NCBI RefSeq assembly: GCF_016195855.1
Contig: NZ_JACPYU010000006.1
Location: 1-37,119 of the forward strand
DNA from: Aquabacterium sp.
GTDB taxonomy: Bacteria > Pseudomonadota > Gammaproteobacteria > Burkholderiales > Burkholderiaceae_C
DNA length: 37,119 nt
Reading direction: 5' to 3'
Shown here: positions 1 to 7,805 of the stretch, piece by piece
How the letters are laid out: every line of letters starts with the position of its first letter
Position numbering within the stretch: the stretch's first letter is position 1
Made by a program: the position numbers and the translations under genes
Notes under the pieces: generated by a model
Databases searched by the model: none
What the model was told of the DNA's origin: nothing
Seen by the model: the letters and a program-made list of their open reading frames with translations, nothing else

Positions 1-1450
1 CAGACCAGTCTTCCGGCTCGACCAGATCCATGGAGTGAGCGCCTTCGGTGATGTGGTTGTAGCGGATCACGGTGCCCAGCGAGCGGTCCTTGATGCCGAT
101 ACCTTGAGAGGTGGGGACCAGGGGGCCGAGACGGTTGAACTCGTAGGTGATGCGCAGGCTCGATGCATAGATGTTATGCAGGAACATGTCGTTGGCGGCA
201 CCGTTGCTGTAGAGGTAGTTGCCAGCGATGCGGATATCCTGGGAGATGGTGGACATGCCGGCGCCCACGTCAACAGAGCGGGTGAAGATACCGTTGGTGC
301 AATCATGGATCACGTTGTCGGCGATCGTGATGTTGGCGCCGCGCTCCACCCAGATGCAACCACCGAAGCTGTCATAGGCCTGAACGCCACCCAGCGAGTT
401 GGTGAAGGTGTAGCCAGGCTTGGCGTTACGCAGCTCCAGGCCGTCGATCTGGATGTAGGTGGGATAGGCGGCAGACCAGCTTTGCGTGTTCAGGCGGTCC
501 ACCATGATGAGCGCACGCGTTTCCTGGATGTTGCCGGAGCTGGCGCCGGTGTAGGCCAGGCCCTTGCGAGCCACGGCGTTTTGACCATCGATGATGGGGC
601 GCTCGCCGTTGGGGCCCTTGACGCCGCAGACACGGACGGGGGCCGATGCAGTGCCATTGGCTGCCAGCAGGATGTGGCCGCGGTAAGGCGTGGCGCTGTA
701 GAAGATGCGCACGGTGTCACCGGCTACCAGCTTGTCCCAGGGGACCAGATCCAGCGTGGCGAGTTGCCCTGTGCCGGGGCCAACCTGGTAGTCGGTGCCC
801 GAACCGGAGGGTTGGCAGGCTGCCGTGACCGTTGAGCCGGTTGTCGTTGTGCCAGTGGTCGTACCAGTCGTCGTACCCGTGGTGGTGCCCGTCGTCGTAC
901 CGGTTGTCGTGCCGGTGGTGGTGCCCGTGGTCGTACCGGTTGTCGTGCCGGTGGTGGTGCCCGTGGTGGTGCCCGTGGTCGTGCCAGTTGTTGTACCAGT
1001 CGTTGTACCGGTGGTGGTGCCCGTCGTCGTGCCGTCTGGCGAGGTGGTGTTGGAGACGGTCACCGAAACGGGTGTGGAGGTGCCCTTGTTGCCTGCCTTG
1101 TCATATGCCACCGCAGTCAGGGTGGCCGAGCCGTTGGCGAGCGTGGCGGTGTTGACGCTGAAGGTGAAAGGGCTGGCTGTGTCCGTGCCACTCAAGGTGC
1201 CGTTGACATACAACTCAACCTTGGCCACGCCCACGTTGTCACTGGCCGAAACGGCGACGGCCACGGCGCCACTGACCGCTGTGCTGGCGGATGGCGAGGT
1301 GATGGAAGCTTTCGGGGCGATGGTGTCCGTGTAGGCGCGGCGAGCAGCGTATGCGGCAAAAAGTGTGCATGCGCTGACCAGGACGATGCCTGCCTTGGCC
1401 TTGCGGCTGCCAGAAACGCGGTGCGTGATGATCTTGGAGGACTTCGACAT
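1..1450 (-). CDS. Right-handed beta-helix surface protein with Ig-like domain and TTTG repeat (3' end cut by window edge)
   Basis: The minus frame stays open from an ATG at 1450 to the left edge (about 483 codons), so the C-terminus is missing. AGAAGG lies 6 nt upstream of the ATG. In order I see a basic N-terminus and a hydrophobic segment at about residues 20-36 (signal peptide or anchor), a bacterial Ig-like domain with the typical 'SASDNVGVAKVELYVNG' pattern at about 45-130, a Thr-Thr-Thr-Gly linker, then a part with repeated short strands (motifs such as 'ITIADNVIHDCTNGIF' and 'IRIAGNYLYSNGA') typical of parallel beta-helix polysaccharide lyase or carbohydrate-binding folds. Such proteins are usually secreted and act on or bind polysaccharides. 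I infer an extracellular or surface location; enzyme activity cannot be judged from the fragment. The three open frames on the plus strand here are shadows of this gene. Confidence 0.85.
   Translation of the reverse strand, partial: MSKSSKIITHRVSGSRKAKAGIVLVSACTLFAAYAARRAYTDTIAPKASITSPSASTAVSGAVAVAVSASDNVGVAKVELYVNGTLSGTDTASPFTFSVNTATLANGSATLTAVAYDKAGNKGTSTPVSVTVSNTTSPDGTTTGTTTGTTTGTTTGTTTGTTTGTTTGTTTGTTTGTTTGTTTGTTTGTTTGTTTGTTTGTTTTGSTVTAACQPSGSGTDYQVGPGTGQLATLDLVPWDKLVAGDTVRIFYSATPYRGHILLAANGTASAPVRVCGVKGPNGERPIIDGQNAVARKGLAYTGASSGNIQETRALIMVDRLNTQSWSAAYPTYIQIDGLELRNAKPGYTFTNSLGGVQAYDSFGGCIWVERGANITIADNVIHDCTNGIFTRSVDVGAGMSTISQDIRIAGNYLYSNGAANDMFLHNIYASSLRITYEFNRLGPLVPTSQGIGIKDRSLGTVIRYNHITEGAHSMDLVEPEDWS
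837..1031 (-). repeat. Tandem 12-nt repeat encoding Thr-Thr-Thr-Gly, about 16 units
   Basis: About sixteen 12-nt units, one with three extra bases, encode a TTTG linker between the Ig-like and beta-helix domains. Units vary mainly at third codon positions, but a block of three units (starting near 897) recurs directly (starting near 933), suggesting recent slippage or unequal exchange. It is in frame throughout, so length changes keep the gene open. Confidence 0.9.
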
Positions 1451-1654
1451 GTTCAACCTTCTCGACTTGGGCGTGTATTCGCTCAGGGCGATTTCAATCC
1501 CCACCAGTTCCTGCTTGGAACGGTGATATTGAAATACTCGACTTTGGGGTAATTGAGATACCAGGTGCGTTGATATTCAGGATCGGATATGTCCTGTTTT
1601 TATCCCCCTTATTCGAGGGGCGCCTGGAAGTGAGAGTCTTCCCGCTGTCGCCGG

Positions 1655-1684
1655 GGCGGTGTCCTTCGGGATACACATTGCGCC
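1655..1684 (-). promoter_or_regulatory. Possible structured leader hairpin of the beta-helix gene
   Basis: Read on the minus strand, GGCG pairs with CGCC (1681-1684 with 1655-1658), GTGT with ACAC (1673-1676 with 1659-1662), and CC with GG around a four-base loop, with small bulges between. It lies about 205 nt upstream of the ATG at 1450. I could not match it to a known riboswitch class, so this is a structural observation only. Confidence 0.25.
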
Positions 1685-2161
1685 ATCTGCGTGGAGTTGA
1701 GAGCGATACTGCATTTCTCTATGGGGTTCAGCGTTGAAACTCGATATATCCGTGTAGGTGTGAAAGAACTGCTCGTTTCATCACCGTGAGGGCAGTGTAA
1801 AGGCAACCCCCTAGTTCGATGTTTGCTACTCCGTGACCGCGCGTCGCATTCTGTAACTCACTGTAATCATCGCAATGGGTTTTGGCGCGTGAATCAGGTG
1901 TGATTTTCCGCACGAGAAAATCAAAGGTGGATTCTGTTATCTGGCGCCGATTCAAAGTATTCGTGATGCGGTTCACGAATGCTTGCCGCCTTCGGGCCGC
2001 GAATATCCCCGCTCATCCCGGCCGAGGGGGCTCCCCTGTCATTTCTTGTTTCATAAAGCCGGCAACCGACAGGGGCCGGGGAGCGCAGCAAGATGCTCGC
2101 GATGCATTGTTTGTCGTGAATAAACCCCTGCGAGGGAGGCGTTTCTGATCCACAAAGACAA

Positions 2162-2192
2162 ACGCCAGCCTCGGTTGGCCCAAGGCTGGCGT
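2162..2192 (-). terminator. Probable terminator hairpin downstream of the PEP-CTERM gene
   Basis: A perfect 10-bp inverted repeat (2162-2171 with 2183-2192) surrounds an 11-base loop. On the minus strand the stem is followed by a T-rich run (GTTTGTCTTTG), which suits termination of transcripts from the gene ending at 2352. No T-run follows on the plus strand. Confidence 0.5.
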
Positions 2193-2351
2193 GTGGATCG
2201 CTTGCCGACTTATCCCCGCAAGCTGTGGATAAGCTTGTTGGCAAGCCTTTGGTAAGGTGCGTTTCCCCTGGGAAACACCCTGGAATGCCTCGAAATGAGG
2301 CAGTTTTGTGACTTAGTTCCGTGAATCGGGCTGGTGCCCGGCCAATGGCGC

Positions 2352-3005
2352 TCAGGCGCGGCGGCGGGACACCAGCATCAGGCCGCACAGCCCCAGGCCC
2401 ATCAGGGCCCAGGTGCCGGGTTCTGGCACGGCGGTGGTGGCCTGCACGGCCACACCATCGATCGACATATAGGCCTTTTGCGCCGAGGAGGCCAGCATGA
2501 AGGACAGCTGCTGGCTGCTGGCCGTGGCCGTGAAGGTCAGTGACTGGTTGGCCCAGCTCGAGCCCAGCGCCAGTTCAGCGCCCGAGCCGATGGTGGCGCC
2601 GTCCAGCAGCACGCTGATGGCGTTGCTGCCCAGGTAGCTGATGCTGCCGTAGGTGTAGCCGAAGTTGCCGGCTTCCCAGGACACGGTGTATTGCTGACCA
2701 ACTTGCAGGCCGCTCAGGGTCTGGCCAAAGCGCTCCATATAGGAACCATAGGCGCCCAGGCCCACCCAGGTGCCGCCGTCGGTCGACACGGTGGGGGTGG
2801 CGCCAAAGCGCAGTTGGCCGGCGACGCCCACATTGTTGGCGGCATCCATGATGTCGGGCGTGCCTTCGAAGATGGTCCAGCCGGTGGGCACACCGTTGTT
2901 GGTGATCGGGCCGGTCAAGGAGCCGTTGACGACGAGGTTCTGCGCGGCGAAGGCAGGCGACGAGGCCATCAGGACGGCCAGGGCAATGTGACGGAGAGAC
3001 ATCAT
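2352..3005 (-). CDS. PEP-CTERM sorting domain protein, secreted
   Basis: This 217-residue protein has a signal peptide (MMSLRHIALAVLMASSPAFA) and a beta-rich body beginning 'NLVVNGSLTGP', typical of CBM-like extracellular domains. It ends in a PEP-CTERM tail: Val-Pro-Glu-Pro-Gly, a hydrophobic helix (about residues 197-212) and a terminal Arg cluster (SRRRA). In known systems this tail is recognised by an exosortase in the inner membrane and the protein is carried to the cell surface with exopolysaccharide. I chose the ATG at 3005, with GAGAAG upstream; an in-frame TTG at 3035 would add ten residues before the signal peptide. No exosortase gene lies in the window. The plus-strand frames here are shadows. 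Confidence 0.88.
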   Translation of the reverse strand: MMSLRHIALAVLMASSPAFAAQNLVVNGSLTGPITNNGVPTGWTIFEGTPDIMDAANNVGVAGQLRFGATPTVSTDGGTWVGLGAYGSYMERFGQTLSGLQVGQQYTVSWEAGNFGYTYGSISYLGSNAISVLLDGATIGSGAELALGSSWANQSLTFTATASSQQLSFMLASSAQKAYMSIDGVAVQATTAVPEPGTWALMGLGLCGLMLVSRRRA

Positions 3006-3134
3006 GGTGCGGCTTCTCGGGAGGGCGCCCTGCAAATCAGGCGCGGAAACAAACGTGTAACGAATTGTGGCCTTGCCTGAGCCTGCCTCACCATCCCCTG
3101 GCTACTGGGGTGCAGGGCGATGAACGCGCAAATG

Positions 3135-3149
3135 CGTGAATTCGTCACG
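3135..3149. promoter_or_regulatory. Dyad CGTGA-N5-TCACG, possible operator
   Basis: A perfect 5-bp inverted repeat around ATTCG lies 130 bp upstream of the PEP-CTERM start and 83 bp upstream of the DHH gene start, in the gap between these divergent genes. The shape fits a dimeric repressor or activator site, but no regulator is known for it. A 15-bp dyad can arise by chance. Confidence 0.2.
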
Positions 3150-3231
3150 TCAGCGCGGGCGATGGCCTGAGGCCAGGAGCCACTAACATGGGCGCTTTCA
3201 TGAATCCGGCTCGTCAAAGAGTCCCCACGCT

Positions 3232-4176
3232 GTGAGCACTGGTCTTTTCACCTCCTTGCCTGGTCTGGCCGTTGCGCCCTCCAAGGCCGATCCCAACCCC
3301 CTGGTGATCTACCACGGCAAATGTCCGGATGGCTTTGGTGCCGCCCTGGCCGCCTGGCTGTACTTTGAAGGGCAGGGCGAGTACCTGGGCGTCACGCACG
3401 GCAAGATCAACGACGTGGCCGAGTTGCCTGCGCTGGAGGGCCGGGCCGTCTACATCCTGGACTTCTCGTTTGACGAGTTGATCATGCAGGGCATCGACGA
3501 GCGGGCGGCCAAGCTGGTGCTGCTGGACCACCACAAGAGCGCGGCCGACAAGCTGGGGCGCTTCCAGTGCCGCTGTGGCGCGGTGCACTTCGACATGTCG
3601 CAGTCCGGCGCCATGCTGTCGTGGAAGTTCTTCTTCCCCGAGCAGGAGGTGCCCGATCTGATCCGCTTCATTCAGGACCGTGACTTGTGGAACTGGGCTT
3701 ATCCGGAAAGTGCGGCCTTCCTGTCGGCGCTGGATCTGGAGCCCAATGAGTTCCCGCGCTGGGCCGAGATCGCCGCGTTCAAGGCCGAGCAGGTGAACGA
3801 GTTCTGCCAGCGCGGCACGGCCATGAACGAGAAGTTCATCAGCCTGTGCAAGGACATCGCACAAGGTGCCTCGCCTCTGACCTTCAATGGGCAGCAGGGC
3901 GTGATGGTCAACTGCCCTGGCGCGTTCACCAGCGAGGTGGGCAATATGTTGTCGGCCGAGTGCGGTAGCTTTGCCTTGTTGTGGAGCGTGTCCAAGGACG
4001 GCACGGTCAAGATCGGCTTGCGTGCGGTGGCCACCTACAACGCCATCCCGCTGGCCGAAGCCATGGGTGGTGGCGGGCACCCGCAGGCCTGCGGCTTCCG
4101 CATGGGCCCCGAGCGCCTGCCTGAGTTGCTGACGGGCGTGTTCTGGTCTGATCCGGAACAGCGGCCCGTCGCCTGA
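3232..4176 (+). CDS. DHH family phosphoesterase
   Basis: This 314-residue protein has the DHH/RecJ-like layout. It shows an N-terminal 'KCPDGFGAALAAW' segment, 'ILDFSF' (Asp ligand), the signature 'LLDHHKSA', and a C-terminal DHHA1-type glycine motif 'GGGGHPQACGF'. Such enzymes use two metal ions to hydrolyse phosphodiester bonds in oligonucleotides, cyclic dinucleotides or similar substrates; the substrate here is unknown. It is probably cytoplasmic, as no signal peptide is seen. The GTG at 3232 is the only reasonable start in the frame; the Shine-Dalgarno is weak (AAAGAG, rather far upstream). The stop abuts the stop of the convergent gene at 4177. Confidence 0.85.
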   Translation: MSTGLFTSLPGLAVAPSKADPNPLVIYHGKCPDGFGAALAAWLYFEGQGEYLGVTHGKINDVAELPALEGRAVYILDFSFDELIMQGIDERAAKLVLLDHHKSAADKLGRFQCRCGAVHFDMSQSGAMLSWKFFFPEQEVPDLIRFIQDRDLWNWAYPESAAFLSALDLEPNEFPRWAEIAAFKAEQVNEFCQRGTAMNEKFISLCKDIAQGASPLTFNGQQGVMVNCPGAFTSEVGNMLSAECGSFALLWSVSKDGTVKIGLRAVATYNAIPLAEAMGGGGHPQACGFRMGPERLPELLTGVFWSDPEQRPVA

Positions 4177-4785
4177 TCACACCGGGCGGTTCTCGTTGGG
4201 GTTGCGCACCGGGCCCATCAGCGCCAGGCCTTCGGCGTAGGTGATGGTGTCGAAGGTGACGTCGTACTTGGCTGCGGCGTCGGCGATGCGGTCGAGCTTG
4301 GCAGCCGTGTCCAGCTTCTTGAGGTCGTTGCGCTCCAGGTAGAGCAACTCCAGCAGCTCGTTGTACACGGTGCCTTCGTCAATGGGCAACACATAGAACA
4401 TCGCGCCCTTGTAGGGCACCTGGTACTTCTTGCTCAGGTCGATGTTGTTGCAAAACAGGAAGTACTTGCCACCGGCGCTCAGGGCTTCGCCCAGCACCTC
4501 GGCCACGTCCTTGAGGTGCTCGAAGGACAACAGGTAGCCGGTGAAGAAGGGCAGGGTGCTTTCGCCCGTGTTGGCCACGGCCATGACCTGGTCGCAGGTC
4601 AACTCGGGCGGGCGGGCTTCGTCGGCCAGCTGGGTGGAAAAGCGCAGGGCCAGTTCACCGCGGAAGCCAAAGCGCGAGGGCTTGTGCGTCATGCCCTTGA
4701 ACACGGGGTTCTGCAGATAGCGACCTTTGTCCAGTCGGCCAAACACCGTCTGTTCAATGGGATTTTGCTCGATGGTCACGGTCAT
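4177..4785 (-). CDS. Unrecognised protein divergent from nifH, with a probable sigma-54 promoter
   Basis: I do not recognise this 202-residue protein. It has no signal peptide or membrane segment, so it is likely cytoplasmic. Two cysteines are visible ('LTCDQVM' and 'FLFCNNID'); the middle reads as alternating strands and helices ('SFEHLKDVAEVLGEALSAGGKYFLF') and the C-terminal third is helical and charged. The ATG at 4785 has AAGGA 8 nt upstream. About 75 bp upstream is a -24/-12 element on the same strand, and the NifA-type site in front of nifH lies about 145 bp beyond that. The gene therefore may be induced together with nitrogenase. Its 3' end abuts the DHH gene, so it is transcribed alone. 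Confidence 0.8.
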   Translation of the reverse strand: MTVTIEQNPIEQTVFGRLDKGRYLQNPVFKGMTHKPSRFGFRGELALRFSTQLADEARPPELTCDQVMAVANTGESTLPFFTGYLLSFEHLKDVAEVLGEALSAGGKYFLFCNNIDLSKKYQVPYKGAMFYVLPIDEGTVYNELLELLYLERNDLKKLDTAAKLDRIADAAAKYDVTFDTITYAEGLALMGPVRNPNENRPV

Positions 4786-4857
4786 GATCAGTCCTTAGGT
4801 GTGGACGCGAACGGGTGTGTGATGGGCGTTCGCGCTTGTTGAAACAAGACCCTTCAA

Positions 4858-4873
4858 TGCAATCGGCATACCA
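4858..4873 (-). promoter_or_regulatory. Sigma-54 (-24/-12) promoter for the 202-residue gene
   Basis: On the minus strand the sequence reads TGGTATG-N4-TTGCA, against the consensus TGGCACG-N4-TTGCW. The essential GG and GC doublets are present with the correct 10-bp gap, and two positions in the -24 block differ. Transcription would start near 4847, leaving a leader of about 60 nt to the ATG at 4785. NifA is the likely activator, inferred from the neighbouring UAS. Confidence 0.5.
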
Positions 4874-4947
4874 GTGCGCCCCACACTGCTGATCGAAGGC
4901 CACGACGCTTCATTCCTTGAAGCCATCTCCTACGTAAGCACTCGTTT

Positions 4948-4981
4948 TTGAGCCTGATGTCGGCTGTCCGACCAGGCTCAA
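4948..4981. repeat. Long palindrome between the divergent promoters
   Basis: A 9-bp perfect outer stem (4948-4956 with 4973-4981) encloses a second 5-bp stem (4959-4963 with 4968-4972) around CTGT; only an AT bulge breaks it. A T-run precedes it on the plus strand (4945-4949), and no T-run follows the hairpin on either strand, so a simple intrinsic terminator is unlikely. It sits between the minus-strand -24/-12 element and the NifA site of nifH. Confidence 0.6.
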
Positions 4982-5017
4982 GCCTTCATGTGTCTTTCAC
5001 GACGTGATGCGGTGTTT

Positions 5018-5033
5018 TGTCAGGTTTCAAACA
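5018..5033. promoter_or_regulatory. NifA upstream activator sequence TGT-N10-ACA
   Basis: An exact TGT-N10-ACA match lies about 115 bp upstream of the predicted nifH transcription start. This spacing is normal for NifA sites that contact sigma-54 polymerase through an IHF bend. Because the site is symmetrical it could also serve the divergent promoter at 4858-4873. Confidence 0.8.
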
Positions 5034-5083
5034 ATGCCCGGGAGGGCTGTGTTTGGGACGCCAAAAAGCTTTTTTCCTAGCTG

Positions 5084-6140
<1,057 letters not shown>

Positions 6141-6235
6141 GCCCCACCCCCGAAGCGCCTGCGGCGCTCCCCCTCAAGGGGGCGCCGCTGGCGGCCCGGC
6201 AAAGCCGGTTCCGCTGCGGCTGCTTGACCCCCATC
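6141..6235. repeat. Multi-hairpin intergenic palindromic cassette between nifH and nifD
   Basis: The nifH-nifD gap holds three successive short hairpins: AGCGCC/GGCGCT (6154-6159 with 6163-6168), CCCCCT/AGGGGG (6169-6174 with 6177-6182) and CCGGC/GCCGG (6196-6200 with 6204-6208). The cassette resembles, from memory, repetitive extragenic elements common in Comamonadaceae and related Burkholderiales; I cannot search for copies. In this place it could slow 3' exonucleases or cause partial termination, making more nifH than nifDK message. The ribosome site of nifD (AGGAG) lies beyond it. Confidence 0.65.
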
Positions 6236-6269
6236 CACCACCTCGCTCAAGCGAAGCAGGAGAATTTCC

Positions 6270-7730
6270 ATGAGCATGACCGTTGAAGAACGCAAGGCCA
6301 CCAACAAAGCCTTGATTGATGAAGTCCTCAAGGCCTATCCAGAGAAGATGGCCAAGCGCCGCGCCAAGCATCTGGGGACCTACGAAGAGGGTAAGCCTGA
6401 TTGCGGCGTGAAGTCCAACATCAAGTCCTTGCCTGGCGTGATGACCATCCGCGGCTGCGCCTACGCAGGCTCCAAGGGCGTGGTGTGGGGCCCGATCAAG
6501 GACATGATCCACATCTCGCACGGCCCTGTGGGCTGCGGCCAGTATTCATGGGCTGCGCGTCGCAACTACTACATCGGCGTGACCGGTGTGGACACTTTCG
6601 TGACGATGCAGTTCACCTCCGACTTCCAGGAAAAGGACATCGTGTTCGGCGGTGACAAGAAGCTGGAAAAGATCGTTGACGAAATCCAGGAACTGTTCCC
6701 CCTGAACAAGGGCATCTCGGTGCAGTCCGAGTGCCCGATCGGCCTGATTGGCGACGACATCGAAGCCGTCTCCAAGAAGAAGTCCAAGGAACACAACAAC
6801 CACACCATCGTGCCGGTTCGTTGCGAAGGCTTCCGTGGCGTGTCTCAATCGCTGGGCCACCACATCGCCAACGACGCGATCCGTGACTGGGTGTTCGACG
6901 GCAAGACCAAGAAGGAACACGAGTTCGCTTCGACACCGTATGACGTGGCCATCATCGGCGACTACAACATCGGTGGTGATGCCTGGTCCAGCCGCATCCT
7001 GCTGGAAGAGATGGGCCTGCGCGTGATCGCCCAGTGGTCCGGTGACGGCACGATCGCCGAGCTGGAAAACACCCCGAAGGCCAAGCTGAACGTGCTGCAC
7101 TGCTACCGCTCGATGAATTACATCAGCCGGCACATGGAAGAGAAGTACGGTATCCCATGGGTGGAGTACAACTTCTTCGGCCCCACCATGATCGAGAAGT
7201 CGCTGCGCGAAATCGCATCGCACTTCGACGACGCCATCAAGGCCAAGGCTGAAGAGGTCATCGCCAAGTACAAGCCGCTGATGCAAGCCGTCATCGACAA
7301 GTACAAGCCCCGCCTGCAAGGCAAGAAGGTCATGCTGTATGTGGGCGGCCTGCGCCCCCGCCACGTGATCGGCGCCTACGAAGACTTGGGCATGGAAGTG
7401 GTCGGCACCGGCTACGAGTTCGGCCACAACGACGACTACCAGCGCACCACGCACTACATCAAGGACTCCACCTTGATCTATGACGACGTGACCGGCTACG
7501 AGTTCGAGAAGTTCGTCGAGAAGATCAAGCCTGACCTGATCGGCTCGGGCATCAAGGAAAAGTACGTCTTCCAGAAGATGGGCGTGCCTTTCCGCCAGAT
7601 GCACAGCTGGGACTACTCCGGCCCCTATCACGGCTATGACGGCTTTGCCATCTTCGCCCGTGACATGGACATGGCCATCAGCAGCCCGATCTGGGGCCTG
7701 ACCAAGGCCCCCTGGAAGGCCGCGGCCTGA
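6270..7730 (+). CDS. nifD: Nitrogenase MoFe protein alpha chain NifD
   Basis: NifD carries the FeMo-cofactor and shares the P-cluster with NifK in the alpha2beta2 MoFe protein that reduces N2. The 486 residues are typical. P-cluster cysteines are seen at 63 ('RGCAYAG'), 89 ('[10 protein letters not shown]') and in '[11 protein letters not shown]'. The FeMo-co ligands are Cys in '[11 protein letters not shown]' and His in '[12 protein letters not shown]'. The cofactor-pocket stretches '[15 protein letters not shown]' and '[18 protein letters not shown]' are intact. The ATG at 6270 has AGGAG upstream; a second ATG two codons later is possible. It is read from the nifH promoter through the palindromic cassette. 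Confidence 0.98.
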   Translation: MSMTVEERKATNKALIDEVLKAYPEKMAKRRAKHLGTYEEGKPDCGVKSNIKSLPGVMTIRGCAYAGSKGVVWGPIKDMIHISHGPVGCGQYSWAARRNYYIGVTGVDTFVTMQFTSDFQEKDIVFGGDKKLEKIVDEIQELFPLNKGISVQSECPIGLIGDDIEAVSKKKSKEHNNHTIVPVRCEGFRGVSQSLGHHIANDAIRDWVFDGKTKKEHEFASTPYDVAIIGDYNIGGDAWSSRILLEEMGLRVIAQWSGDGTIAELENTPKAKLNVLHCYRSMNYISRHMEEKYGIPWVEYNFFGPTMIEKSLREIASHFDDAIKAKAEEVIAKYKPLMQAVIDKYKPRLQGKKVMLYVGGLRPRHVIGAYEDLGMEVVGTGYEFGHNDDYQRTTHYIKDSTLIYDDVTGYEFEKFVEKIKPDLIGSGIKEKYVFQKMGVPFRQMHSWDYSGPYHGYDGFAIFARDMDMAISSPIWGLTKAPWKAAA

Positions 7731-7744
7731 TGAGTTGAGTGGAA

Positions 7745-7771
7745 GGCCCCGCACCCACACCGTGTGGGGCC
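7745..7771 (+). other. Hairpin in the nifD-nifK gap
   Basis: GGCCCC at 7745-7750 pairs with GGGGCC at 7766-7771, extended by four more pairs including one G-U, around a 7-base loop. A short T-rich stretch follows (about 7785-7791). It may stabilise mRNA or attenuate weakly; strong termination is unlikely because NifK is needed in equal amount to NifD. Confidence 0.45.
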
Positions 7772-7805
7772 GTGTTTAGCGATTTCGTTTTCCCAGGAGA
7801 GCACC

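Larger units (their letters stand above)
1451..2351. other. Gene-free stretch upstream of the beta-helix gene
   Basis: About 900 bp hold no open frame I can support. The part from about 1700 to 2000 is visibly richer in A+T than the flanks. It contains a structured segment near 1655-1684, which would be 5' leader of the beta-helix gene, and a terminator-like hairpin at 2162-2192 behind the PEP-CTERM gene. Small open frames on both strands (for example 1728-1976 minus, 82 codons) have no recognisable family, ribosome site or domain and are not called. Confidence 0.6.

Noticed and set aside
837..1031. Regular repeats as a possible CRISPR array
   Set aside because: Units are contiguous 12-mers without spacers and are in frame within a coding sequence.
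795..1334. Plus-strand open frame with Val-Val-Val-Pro repeats
   Set aside because: It is the antisense reading of the TTTG repeat of the minus-strand beta-helix gene, which has a signal segment, Ig-like domain and ribosome site.
1560..1700. Possible glycine or c-di-GMP riboswitch in the beta-helix leader
   Set aside because: Only short words resemble these classes; the conserved core and paired elements could not be laid out.
2208..2232. DnaA-box-like TGTGGATAA (2224-2232) with a partial inverted TTATCC copy, hinting at a replication origin
   Set aside because: Only one good box, no cluster, no dnaA/dnaN/parAB nearby and no A+T-rich unwinding region next to it; a chance match is likely.
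1728..2388. Several small open frames on both strands in the gap between the beta-helix and PEP-CTERM genes
   Set aside because: They overlap one another, have no domain, no clear ribosome site and no neighbour logic; the longest (1921-2388 minus) runs into the PEP-CTERM gene end.
6546..7760. 404-codon minus-strand open frame opposite nifD
   Set aside because: Antisense shadow of nifD; no ribosome site or recognisable motif.
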